Below, one piece after another: positions 12,318-24,016 of a stretch of DNA of 64,000 nt. Origin of the DNA: Morella rubra (lineage: Eukaryota; Streptophyta; Magnoliopsida; Fagales; Myricaceae); NCBI GenBank assembly GCA_003952965.2, contig CM025855.1, positions 4,761,757-4,825,756 of the forward strand. Reading direction: 5' to 3'. The notes beneath the pieces are model-generated. The model had not been told where the DNA came from. It made no database searches and saw nothing but the letters and a program-made list of their open reading frames with translations. Position 1 is the stretch's first letter; every line of letters starts with the position of its first letter. The position numbers and the translations under genes were made by a program.

Positions 12318-13472
12318 AAGGGCAAAACAAATTTTGTCGTTTTGCCCTATGATCTTGGAGTTCTTTAATCAGAATGAGGGTCGTCATCGTAACTGATCAG
12401 ATCATAGGAAACACAATATTATAATATCATTGGATAATTTGGATCACTTGGTCGATCGATAGCTTCATGGAATCCCAACTTTGTTACCTTTTTTAAAATA
12501 AATATATAAAGATAAATCGGGCAAAAGTTTATTCAAGGATGGGGGACACGTTGTTGCGCGCGGAGAAACTTGAAGCTCGATCGATGCCTTAAACGACCTT
12601 TCCAAGCACCAAACAACAAGTATGGGCCAAAGAGAGATGAAGGCTATTAATTTGGCTTACCGTGAAAGCTGCGGACGCTCGGGACTGGGACGCGGCGGTG
12701 GCCAAAAGATCCTTTAGGTCTAATTGGCCAAGCAGGCGTGAAGTCTATCTCTAATATCTCTCGTGTCTCGTGGACGTGACCACGGGTAGTTAGGTTGGTT
12801 TAATTTTGTGTGGAGTTATGGGGTTACCTATCCTTTAGGTCTTCTGATAATGACGTGCAAACGATCGCATTAAGGCAGCAACGACTCCTTTTGCTAGGTA
12901 AAAGAATAAGACTTCACTCCGACGTATGATCTTCAACTTGCCAATTGAGTTGACAAAACAACAAAAAGTTATTACGTTGACAATTTAACTAGGGCAATTA
13001 TAAACTTTTGTTCACAGGCAACATGTCAGTTAGGTTAATTTTAAGTGGTAAATCTGCGTATGTGGTTAGGACTTGAGGCTTAAGGATGTGCTCTTCTATT
13101 TGAGTTTTATAGGTAGAAACAATATCTTAAATCACTCTATGGTAAAGTCGGATTTACTTAACCTATGTGGCTTGAAGAGTTACAACTACAAAAAAAAAAA
13201 ATAATAAAAAAAAAAATGCATATCAATTAAGTCAAAAATCAAATAGAGATGATATATACACACATCATATATTATCTTGAAACGCAATTATAATCTCTCC
13301 TAAACGGTCGATCATTTTTAATTAGTAATGATACTGCATAATCTGCTTTGAAAATCACTTGTTAATTTCTTACTTAGATTGATAATTAGCTGCCGATCGA
13401 AAAAATTGGAAAACGAAGGAATAATTTCGTAATGGCCTGGTTGACAAAGCATATTCAATTCGATACCTCCCG

Positions 13473-13962
13473 GTATTTCATGTGCACTGAATTCTTAGTT
13501 GTCTATAAGCTAGTGAAGAAAATCGGGTCTTCGTCGTCTTAAGGTTTCTGATCGTGTCCTCTTTCTTAAAGTTGTTTTCTTCCTGACATCTTTAATTGCT
13601 TTCTGGATCCCTTGAACCTAACATCTTTTTATATTTCATGTGCACTGAATTCGGAGTAATTGTCTATAAGCTAGTGAAGAAAATCAGATATTCTCTAAAA
13701 TGTCCGCTTAAGGTTTTTCATGTCGTATTTGTAAATTAAAATATTATGAAAATTTTAAAAATATTATCAAAATTGAGATGGATTAGAATTTTATAATTAT
13801 TTTTTAACTAAAATTAGTTATGTTTAAATACCAAAATTTTGCAATAAATTTGAGCCAAATTAGCTGTTCAAGTTTCAAACATGGCATATGTGGTTTTCTT
13901 CATATTTTTATATTTTATTCCTTAGCCTTGAACCTGACATCTTTTAATGTTTTCTGGATCCC
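13473..13962. repeat. Duplicated modules downstream of nitrate reductase
   Basis: Two modules alternate. Module 1 (TATTTCATGTGCACTGAATT, followed by GTCTATAAGCTAGTGAAGAA) occurs at about 13473-13558 and 13632-13728. Module 2 (CTGACATCTTT then TTTCTGGATCCC) occurs at about 13583-13611 and 13933-13962. Copies are imperfect, so this is an old local duplication in the 3' flank. Confidence 0.75.
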
Positions 13963-14203
13963 CTGGCATGTTGTTGCTTATTATAATACATAATTAGCTG
14001 TTCAACTGTACGGAAGTTCCCCACACATCGCCTGTGTCATCGAACTCTCAAGTACATCCCAAGCACCAGACTCACAAAGATGACTTCTCGCCTCTCGGTC
14101 CTGAGCTCAACTTCAGCCATGAAGTAGCTCGTTGAAAGTTCTTCTTTTTTACCTATTTCTTGTCGAGGAATAGGACAAAGAAAACAAGACCTTTTCCCAT
14201 CCT

Positions 14204-17200
14204 CTAAAAGAGCAACAACGAATCCTTGATATCATAATTCATCTTCTCCAAATTTGGCTGCACCGCGAACTGAATCATCGGTGGTGGCCCACAAGCCAAA
14301 GCCAAAGTATCCTCTGATCCTTCTGGGATGTGCTCGCGCAGAATAGCTTCTGTGATGAATCCCACACTGTATTGCCACCCTTCCTTGATAGATTCTTGCA
14401 CCACATACCACACCTTCAGTTTGTCGTACTCCTTAACCCAAGCTTCAAGCTCTAGCCTGAGCAAAATATCGTCTTCCGTTCGGTTCGCGTAGACCACATA
14501 CATTTCTGTCTCGTCCTCTGGGTCCTTCAGAATAGCTTGAATAACCTGATATATAGGTGTGATCCCAGTCCCACCAGCTAGCATCGCCAGTTTCTTGGCA
14601 AACTTGGGTTTGCCATGAACTAAAAAGTTACCACGGCCAGTGTATTCTATATGACCTAATGGACCCTTCACGTCTAGAACTGAACCGAGTGGAAGTAAGT
14701 CGAGGTACTGTGACAAGAGCCCGCCTCTAGGGAACTTTGGATGCACGTTTTTTATGTAGATCTTAATTACTAGATCAAAGTACCCCACTTCATCAATGGC
14801 GCTCGTTGGAGTGTAAGCCCGCATGCAGAGCTTATCCTCAATGGTAGCGCACAAAAATATATGCTTCCCTACCGGCAAACCCAAGACTTGGTCATCGGAC
14901 GGTAATGCAAATCGGAATAGTCTTACATCATGGGATATTGACTTTTTGTCCACGAGCTTGCAGTGGATTTTCTCACGTGGGACTAGCGCCACACTTCTTA
15001 GAGGCGCAACCTCTTTGATCGGAGCGAGATGCGATGTGTTCGACGCACCGTGCATTGAGCCGTTGGGAGTAGAGTTTGTCGAATCGGAAGCATAACCTGT
15101 CGTGATCAACTCTCCGATCCGATATTCCTCAAGCATTTTCTTCGCCTTGTCGGAGTGAATGGCGTCAAATTCTTCAGTGCAGTCAGTGCCGGCGTTGATG
15201 AGAATGCTGTCGGCACCTCCGGGGTGATCATTGAGGAAGCGGGTGCAATCATAGATGTAGTCGTGGATAATGATCCAAGCTGACTCCGAGGAGCTGTGCT
15301 TTTTGACCTCGGACATTGAGTACATGTTTGAGGAGGAGTTCATGAAGGGTGATGAGACACTCTTCTTGAGGACCTGGTTTGCTTCGGATGCTTTCTCGAG
15401 GCGCTTTTCCTTGGCCATCCATCCACCAGAATGGTTTCCGGGTTGAGTTGGGTGCTCAAACACGATCCCAATCTCCCCCTTGTGTGGCTTGCACACGTTT
15501 GTCTTTACCCTGAACCAGCAGTTGTTCATCATTCCCTGCACAATATCGAATAAACACAACTTAGTACCCCACAAGCCTCGAGTTAGGATATCGCCTGAAG
15601 TTGTCTAAATAGAAATTTATCGGAAAATTATTGAGAGAAAAGTTCAAAAAGTTCCTCGATAGACTCGACTACCGATTTTATCAACTTGGAATTATATATC
15701 TACGGATCTACCGATCTACGTATACGTGAATAACTGCACCTAGTGTAATTTGTTTATCAGATAATATATATTAAGAGTAATGTCATTCATGATTACACGA
15801 GCAATTAGTTTGAGCTGGGAGCGTATTCACCTGAAGTCCTTAAAAAATCATATCTTCTTAACATCACTACCACAAGTGAATGAATGAATGCAACCACAAG
15901 TCAATCTGGGTGAACTCTGATTTTTAATCGCCAATATTCGCCAGGCTAGCTGCCAATATTAATCCAGTGATAGCGACATGTGGGTCTGATAGGCAAAAAA
16001 TTCCTCAACTGTGCGGCTGAGAATGTGGATCCAATGTGAAGGAACCAATGGTTTTCTCTCTCAAGTTCAAGCGACCATTCAAACAAATTAAAGCCGGTAT
16101 AAGACGGAAACAGATCACCTCAATCGTACCCCAACTGGATAGACCTCCAGCCAAAACAAGTGGACCACTAAGAACGGTAAGAAATGGACTACTAAGAAGC
16201 GATAAGAGGTCAGGGCGTACCAGGACATTCCAGATGAGTTTCTCAGGCTGGGTATTCAGGGCCTCATCCCACGCTCGAACCGCAATTTCCTTGGTCCCAA
16301 GCAGGTCCAGCACCTCTACCTCCAGTGACCAGAAGCACCAGCACCAATATTTGCCGTACCTGTTGGGTTTCTCCGGGTGCTCTAAAGTGCACACCAGCCA
16401 CGTCTCTCCACCGTTCATAGTTACCTCCACACGGGTCACCTTCCTCCCACCACCTGCAAATGTACGTATAGAACAAGAAAATCATTCACAAACCTCTTCC
16501 TAATGATGGAAGATTTCCATGTATAGCCATAGGTAATTGCAAGTTGTAACCGTCATACGAGCACAAAGTTCCAATCTAGTCATGTGTTCCTCGCACACGG
16601 TGGTTTTATTAACGATGAGTCCACGGGGCCGGAACTAGTATTCTTGTATTCCGTGAATCCGTCACGTTCTAATTTTTAAAAAACTCCCAAGTTCCAACGA
16701 ACTTGAGGTACGTAAGCAAATATCTTATGGGATTCATCGATGAATCCAAATTTAATTGCTTCCACTTGACGAAACCATATGACGAGATGAATCCAAACAT
16801 CCGAGCTAAGCTCTGAGTTGCGTCCAGCCGGAATATATTACTCCAATTTAAGGAATAAAAATATTACTCTCTGCAACTCACCGGAATATGCATAGCCCCT
16901 CAAAGTGTATGGCCTCTGAGTTGTCCCTGAGTTTATTGGCAAGATCTCCTCGTGGCACGGCGTCGTTATCACAGAGTTTATGTTCAGCTCGTTGATGATG
17001 TATTCGGGCTTATACCACCAAGCTGCACAAATAGCGAATAATTTCACTTATGTCAAGGCTCTAAGGAGTGCATGATCCAAACTTTAGATTTTATAATAAA
17101 GTGGAATTAAAGAGCATAAAGATAAATTCGTTTCAATTATTTATCAAAATCTTAGAATATATCTCAAAGAAAGAAAGTTTGGTTGTATTATTTTAAGACA

Positions 17201-18347
17201 TCTCTCTCTCTCTCTCCTCTTCTATTTAACCAAGTAGGAGATTCGTTTTGGTCCGAGGATATATAAAGCAAACATAGAGTTAGTCAGAACCAGAGATAGA
17301 AAAGCACGGTCAAAATCAAGTGCAAAAGTAGCTAGATTCGTTTCGTGATGAACTACCTTCGGCGTTCGCGAGCTCTGCGTCAACGTGCGAGGGAAGTACT
17401 CGGTTGTCGTTGTAATGGTAGTAACTGTCGGATTCTGGGGTCGTGACAATGATCCGCTTCAGCCATTTCACCATTCGCCCGCCTATGAATCCCGGTATGA
17501 TCATCCTCACCGGGAACCCATGGTCCGGCGACAGATGCTCAGCGTTCTGCATGTACGCCAACATGATGTCCCGCGACGGATCCATCGCGATTTCGTACTT
17601 GATACTGGTCCCATACTTGGAGCCACCGCCACCTGGCAAGTCCTCCGCTCCTTCAAAGCACACATTGAGAGCCCCACGTTTACGGCTGAAGATCCCGCAC
17701 TGCTTCAGCACATGGCGCAAGAGCACGCCGCGCCACACCGAAGTGGAGACCCCTGCGGCTCCCCAATTGAAACCGATGGTTTGCTTCACCATGTTCTGCT
17801 CTTTCCGTCTGTTTCCGGCACAGACAAGCGTGACCGGGATTTCGCGGCTCGGGAACTCGGTTACGAGTTGGTCCATCGTCAACCGCATGGGTCGCTTGAC
17901 GAGTCCGCATACCTCAACAGTCCAGTCCTCCCACCTGCCCTTGGGGACAGGTCCGTGGTTCCGCACGTAATGGAGTGGGGCCGGGGTGATGAAACCATGG
18001 TGCATGAGGCGTGTCAGGGGAGGCTCTGAGTTGAAGGGGTGCTTTCCAGTAAGGCGGACCATGGAAGGAATCCGCTCCACCCACCTATCAGCCGTGGCCT
18101 CATCTCGCGAGTCCAAGATCGACGGCTCCAATTCACCGTTACCTTTCTGTATCAATTTTCCGTACTCGTCCTCATTTTCGTCCTCACTCGACGAATCCTC
18201 CTCCGTAACGAACGGTTTCTCGGCTTGCGCCCCGAGATCCGGCGACTCGGACAGGTTTTTGCTAGGAACCGGTTTGAAGGTGCGAATGACGCCGTTGATG
18301 GTGGGCTCGAGATGAGTGAACGGGCGGTTCACTACTGAGGCCGCCAT
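14204..18347 (-). CDS. NIA: Assimilatory nitrate reductase (NADH type), four exons
   Basis: Reduces nitrate to nitrite with NADH in the cytosol, the first step of nitrogen assimilation. Exons 17357-18347, 16882-17022, 16221-16453 and 14204-15535 join to 2697 nt, 898 aa, all with GT-AG introns. An acidic N-terminal region ([12 protein letters not shown]) precedes the molybdenum-cofactor domain (about 110-330; ligand Cys176 in CAGNRR) and the dimer domain (331-460). Hinge 1 has [10 protein letters not shown], where Ser516 is the likely 14-3-3 phosphosite. The cytochrome b5 domain (about 527-600) has haem ligands His559 (HPGG) and His582. The FAD domain has RAYTPTS and the NADH domain GGTGITP and CGPPPM. 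The real ATG is 18347. Oddity: residues 362-363 are Ser-Gly, where plant enzymes have Ala followed by an aromatic residue (INAWTTQRP). Confidence 0.97.
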
Positions 18348-18472
18348 TGAAGACAAAGAGAGGGACAGATGTTACGCAGGAGTATACTATCCGAGATATA
18401 TAAAAAGAAAAAAACAGACACTTTTTCTGTCTATCACTTTCTCCGTGAGTTGCACAGAGGTGGTAACGGCGA

Positions 18473-18481
18473 TATATATAG
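18473..18481 (-). promoter_or_regulatory. Nitrate reductase TATA box
   Basis: The minus strand reads CCTATATATATCG about 130 bp before the ATG, giving an expected start near 18445 and a leader of about 100 nt. Further upstream (18601-18625) lie two TGGGCC-type site II motifs of the kind bound by TCP factors. The exact start site is inferred. Confidence 0.6.
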
Positions 18482-18629
18482 GCGTCGTGGAGGAGACAAT
18501 TACGTCAGTGCTCTTGACAATCGTCATGAGTTGAAGGGTCACTCGGGGAGGGTGGAGTGGTGGCAGATGGAAAGGACCGACTTCTTTGGTTGAAACGCCT
18601 CTATGGGCCTTTCGCTGGGCCAGGGGCTT

Positions 18630-21600
18630 TGTAGCTTCCAGATTTACTAAAGTTTGCCTAAATTAAATATCCACCGCATATAAAAAAAAAAAAAATTAAC
18701 TAATTACCCACCATTTATAATTAAGAGCCCATGATATATCATCCAATTAAGACCAATGCAACTCAATTTTGGATTAATTACTGCTTACCATATTGGACCA
18801 ACGAAATTAAATCGTATGAAAAGGGGCAAAAAGCTTATCATATTGTATTTTATTCACTGAGAGCAAATTAAATAATAATGTCTGGCTTTGAGTTTCTCCA
18901 ATCTCTCACAAACATTACTCATGCAAACTTATTTTCTACGCTATTTAATATCTATGAATTTGACTAGAGGCTTATTTATTTATTTACTTATCAGGCAAAT
19001 ATGCAAAGAAAAAAATTTATTTTTGGTCTATACATATGCACAGAGAGTCATGAAAGCTGTATGGATAAATCCAAGACATTACCGTAATTAGTGGGAAGAT
19101 AACGAGTAGATCGAGGTAGCTCTTGTCTCTATAAAAAAGCCTTTGAAGATAGAAGGAACTTCAATGGAGGACGACCAAATATGCAAGGAGATGGGAGTTT
19201 AGAGATCAAAGGAAGGAAGAACTTTATTTGCGGTAAGATTTCTTTCTCTTTTATGAGTTTTCTAGATACCATGCATGAACCTGAAAATTTGTTACCAGAA
19301 ATGGATATCTTCACTGTAGATATATAGAATTCTATGGAGACTCCGCCCAAAACTTCCTTCTGTTAATTATAGAAGAGTTCGTTCCTTGAATCCTTTTGTA
19401 TAATATTGTATGCCCAAAATGGTACTAAAGAAAAAGCGAATCTCCGGATTATTAATTCAGATCACAAGGTTAAGAAGTATAGCAATCATTTTATAGAAAA
19501 TAATGGATTCGATCTTGTACACAAAGTCCATATATTTTGGTGATCATATTGCTCATAAATTAATAACGTTAGAGATTAGCATAGTGATTAACTTAATTTA
19601 TCATCGATACCCCTCATATTTTCCAATTTAATTGCATTGTCATTAATGTTTATTAACAAATATTTTTTATTTTTCAACTCAATATTTTTAAATCTAATAT
19701 TTAGCTTACTTGAACAACTAGAAGTGCCAAAATCTCCATGAACTCATATATAAATATCTACAATTCTCTGTTAGTCCATGTTTGAATTGATTTGTTTTTT
19801 TTTTCTTTTTTTTTTTTTTTATGAAAGATAGCCTAGATTCTATTAGAATCTAAAAATTCAGAGAAGATGTCCCATATTCTATTGGGATCTAGAAAAAAAA
19901 AGATTCTATTGAGATATAAAATTTAAAGAAGATGGCCTACATCCTATTGAGATATGTGAAAAAGTTATTGAAGTTAAAAAATTATTCAATTTAGAAAAAA
20001 GTGGGTGTGAAAAATTTAAAAATTTATTTTCTTGTTTGGAATTCAATTAAAAAAACTATTGAGACAATTAAGTAAGACACGTGGAATTGAAAAGGACAAG
20101 AAAAGGTCAAAGATAAAAGAGGAGTTAAGCGAGTCAGGTCGAGAAGGCAGAGGGTGAAGCAAGAGGAGGTGGGGACAAATCTGCATCTGTAAAGCGGCGC
20201 CTCGGAGTCCCAACGGGCAAAATGACCGAGAGAGAAAAAGAGCAGCAAGCGGGTAAAAACAAACGTGGGCGGCCAATCGGGGCCGGGGGGACACGAGCAT
20301 TGCCCTTTCGGTGAGGCTTGGAGCCACATTGATTTTGGTACGTCTCGCTCATCTCTCTCTCTCGATCTGTGCCACAAATGGTTAGTCGTAAAGTAGGACA
20401 AAGGTATACCTTTATGTGATGTGACAGCTCATAATTCTCTAATGATTTCCAATTAAATCATAACAAAGGTTACTTTTGTTTTCAATAAATTAGTTTGCAT
20501 TGTAAGAGACTCAGCGAATGTAAAGTTTAAAGGTAATGTATGTAAAAAAAGAAATAACAATTTAAAATTATTTATCTCTCTTTATTAAATGATCTTTTTT
20601 TTTTTATTATATAAATATAAAAATTTATTTAAAATATTTTTTTTTTTATTTTTCATCTACTTTCATAAAATTTATATTTTTTACTTTTTTTTTTTCAAAA
20701 ATCTAATAAAATTATGATCTGTCTCAATTTTCACAATATTCTCAACATTTTCAAAAAATCTTAGTTTCCAAACATTACATTAAATAAACAGGCTAAAATA
20801 ACAAAATATTTTAGCATATATTCTACTCAAAAAATAATGCAAAATAAAAAACGACATTGATGGAGAAACTAGCTAGTAACTCGTTTGCTTGGCTTCTAAA
20901 TGGATTTTCTTTCTCCTAAATTCCCAATTTCCCCACAGAAAAGCAATTATGATCCTGTGGGGGGTTTTTTTTGTCAATAAATAGAAAATATATGTTCTTC
21001 TTTTTGTTAAAAGTTTTTGGTTCCTTGTTTTTATTGTATGGATTTTTTGTTTTGTTTTGGAATATTAATTAACTCATATATGTATTAATGGTGTGCATAA
21101 CTTCTAAAGTTAAAATTTGTTAAATTCTTCTACTTTTTACTTTAAAAAACTCCTCCACGATTTCATTTTGAATTCCAATAATGATTATAAAGGTATCAAG
21201 TCTGATATACAATAATATTATTTATTGATTGCTTAGTTTTTGCGTCAAATGTCTGGGATGAAATAAAGTTGCTCACTATCTAACCCATATCTCTAGTCTG
21301 GCCAATAATTAATTGTCTTCTCTAAGTTTCATTCACTTAAGAAACCTTTCATATTTTGCTATTTTTCCAGTAATCTTTTTATTTTTTATTTTTATGTTTC
21401 ATTATATTATTTAATTTTTCTCTCTTAGCCTCTTAGCATTCATGCGCGCCGCTGGATTCGCGGATCCAGCAACGATATTTTTGGTCAAACAGCTTTAATT
21501 CAGTACTCTTTTGGCTTTTTCCAGTTCATATTAATATAAAAAAAGAATCTGCTTAAATTCCATAGTTTATTAGCCCACAACGAGTCCAGCTATGTATGCT

Positions 21601-22290
21601 ATTGTTCCCATCAGGGTTTTCTGCACGAAACTTCCCTCGGTCAAACGAATTGAATAAAAGGAAGCTTAGCAGTACAATCAAGCGCAGATTTTATGAAACA
21701 AGGAAAGTGATGGCTCAATTAGTCTTGGGGTTAGTTCGAATTTAGACTAGAGGCAAGAAGTCTTTAGTAATTAAGGTTTAATCTGAACATTTTATAATAG
21801 ATAAAGAACTCCTATAATCATATCTAAGGAAGAGTTGGTCACGCTTAATCCGCCGCTCACCATTTAAAAAAAAAAGTGCAGGCATTGTGCAATACAATCG
21901 TGGTTTAGGGAATTGGGCCCAAGCGTTTACACTGTAGAGTTTGGCGTGTCAAAAATTTGCCCTTTCTAAACCTCGGATGAATAATCGGTTCGAGCCCACT
22001 TTGTGATTTGGCCCAAAGTAATCAGAGCCTTTAGAACAGCTCGAGGATTTGATCCACGTTATGAGTCTTGATTGCATTGAAGGACTCTCTAATTTTAGAG
22101 ATTTTTTTCATTTTTTTTTCTTTTTCATTTTTGGGTGTGCTGTTGCCGGGGCTCTCCGCAAGCAACCTTCTCTGGCAATGACATTGTCCCAAACACAATA
22201 ACCAATTGATGAAGAACCACTAGTGGCTCAGTGACAGACAGTGCCCCTAGAAATAGATCTGTTGCTGACCAACTTTGGTTTTTTGAGAAT
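18630..22290. other. 3.7-kb intergenic region
   Basis: Mostly AT-rich with poly-A/T tracts and no clear gene. It contains the nitrate reductase upstream region, a small tandem repeat (19831-19955) and a GC-rich patch at 20090-20350. The stretch 20400-21450 is very AT-rich and holds nothing recognisable. The segment 22060-22301 is probably the leader and promoter of the gene starting at 22302. Confidence 0.6.
19831..19955. repeat. Short tandem repeat of about 30-42 bp
   Basis: Four decayed copies of GATTCTATTAGAATCTA, spaced by AAAATTCAGAGAAGATG or similar, follow a poly-T tract. The variants (ATTCTATTGGGATCTA, GATTCTATTGAGATATA, CATCCTATTGAGATATG) show progressive divergence. The core is a near palindrome. 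Confidence 0.7.
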
Positions 22291-22301
22291 TTTATAGATC
22301 C

Positions 22302-22843
22302 ATGGATGCCAAAGAGATCATAGAGGTCGAAGAGAAGAACAATTTGGGACCGACGAAGAGTCCCGCGCAGAATGGAGTTATCATCACTGTCTACGTCGAA
22401 TCACCTAGACGACAATCGCCTCTACGAACGGCTGCCTTAGAGAAATCGAAGCCGAAATCTGTTCCGAAAAAGCTTCAGACCGCAAGAAAGCGCGGCCATG
22501 ATCGCAGGGCTCAGCTTCTCGCCTACGCTAGAGAGTTGAGAAATGGGCCAAATGGCGGTACTTCCCGAGAGGTTCAATGTCCCAGAAACAATTCGACGGC
22601 CAAGCCCAAGGTATTCTCTTCCAATCCCATTAGCAAAAATGCACGTAAACGCACGCATGCATGGATTTTCCCCAATTGTAAAATCCTTAATTTGAACAGA
22701 AAACATGGAAATGGTTGACGTCACCGGCGAGTATATGCTTTCGGTCGCGTCGGAAGGTCGAACGCACAAGTAGCCGATGGAGATACGAGCGCATACCAAT
22801 AGAAGAGACACAGAGGAAGCAGATCATGAACCGTCGACGTTAG
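22302..22843 (+). CDS. Small basic protein of unknown function, two exons
   Basis: I do not recognise this protein. Exon 1 (22302-22610, 103 codons) ends CCCAAG before GTATTC, and exon 2 (22700-22843) starts after TTTGAACAG. The join is in phase 0 and gives a 150-aa protein with TAG at 22841. A short acidic start (MDAKEIIEVEEKNN) is followed by a long basic, Arg/Lys-rich body, including KKLQTARKRGHDRRAQLLAY and, in exon 2, a Trp/Arg-rich part (KTWKWLTSPASICF) ending in RKQIMNRRR. There is no signal peptide or membrane segment, and the basic charge would suit a nuclear or nucleic-acid-binding protein; that is inference only. Coding status rests on the clean splice join and higher GC. A competing frame continues to 23049 if exon 2 is not joined this way. 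Confidence 0.6.
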
Positions 22844-24016
22844 GTTCCGAAAGCATCAATGGCAAAAAGAGAAAGGGCACCACCAGGAGAAGCAACTCTC
22901 ACTTCCTTGTACAACTCCCTAAACACATTGAATTGCGTTTATTGTTTACCATTTCTCTACCAGATATGCATTACATATTGCGTACCATTAATCTCCTTGC
23001 GTTTTTGCAGGGTAAGTTAAGGTGTAAGCTGAGGGAATTATCTTGTTAGTTGCGGAGAAGGATGATGCATGGCTGTAATGATTCAACTCATGATTTCAAT
23101 TATTACTCAGTTGGGTAAAGCCTTACCCACCTATCTTATGTCATATAAGTGCTTGGTTTGGTAGAATACACAAGGCAAACAAAACAGATGAACTTAATTG
23201 TAGAGTTTATACTACCTAAAATTTTACATAAACAATATTAAATATTATAAAATTCATCTATTATGTTTATCTCTCAATTGTATTATGCAATTCTTACAAA
23301 AAAAAAAAAAAAATTATAAAAAATCTTAATCCTCGACTGCAATTAGTAGGCGTGTATTGTATGGCAGTAGGATGGAAATTTTTGACGGTCCAAACTCCAG
23401 AGAAGATGATATTATTAAATGCTTTATTTTTCAGTGGCATTATTATATCCTTTTTGTAATAGCAAGAGTATTAGTTCCACGAAAGAACCTCACTGAAAAG
23501 ACATACACAACGGCAGACCAATACTGCATATCATTCAGACACACATCTTGTTTTACCCAATAAAAACGAAACTGCTCCTCAAAGGAGGGCCTTCATATCC
23601 AGCAGGCCGCCCGGACTCGCTGGACCCCTCAACATGAACAAGATATTCATTCATATTCAGCCTCAAAGGCAAACCCTGCACCTACGAAGGAACAAACTAA
23701 AATCTTTTCTAAACAGCTACAAGGACAGAGGCCAAAGCGCCTCCTAAAAATGTTGCCCGTCTAACCCCCACAATGCGCTGAAACCAGATACCTGTCACCC
23801 ATCATGTGACACCAAACAATACGACTCTGATACTCAACTAAATAACCCCCGTTAACTAATGCACTGGGTCAATGATGCATCTGATGCTCTAGCAAACCAA
23901 TATGAAGGTACATACCGAATAAGTTCCCACATGAATAAAAAAAAAAAAACAAAAAAAAAACCCGACCAAAAATAGGGGAATTCAGTCCTTTGCGCTTGCC
24001 ACAAAAGGGTTGCTCC
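22844..24016. other. Convergent 3' ends
   Basis: The plus-strand small-protein gene and the minus-strand DUF1644 gene converge here. The first few hundred bases probably hold the 3' untranslated region of the former and about 23560-24016 that of the latter. No further gene was seen. A poly-A tract lies near 23298-23313. Confidence 0.5.

Larger units (their letters stand above)
9936..14203. other. 4.3-kb intergenic region
   Basis: No firmly recognisable gene. The region contains (TA)n tracts at about 10373-10390 and 12294-12317, an open frame at 10394-10789 (minus), short open frames near 11479-11667 and 11743-11985 without family resemblance, and repeated modules downstream of the nitrate reductase gene (13473-13962). 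The segment 14040-14203 is probably the nitrate reductase 3' untranslated region. Confidence 0.6.

Noticed and set aside
17385-18338. Several plus-strand open frames over nitrate reductase exon 1
   Set aside because: They are antisense shadows caused by the high GC of the exon; the minus strand encodes the cofactor domain.
18348-18356. Extending the nitrate reductase start to MSSMAAS
   Set aside because: The upstream codon is TTG; the first ATG is at 18347.
20024-20401. Minus-strand open frame of 125 codons over the GC-rich patch
   Set aside because: No family resemblance, overlapping frames are also open, and there are no splice signals or codon-use support.
21960-22060. Possible tRNA (GGTTCGAGCCC-like T-loop)
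   Set aside because: No acceptor stem or anticodon arm could be folded around it.
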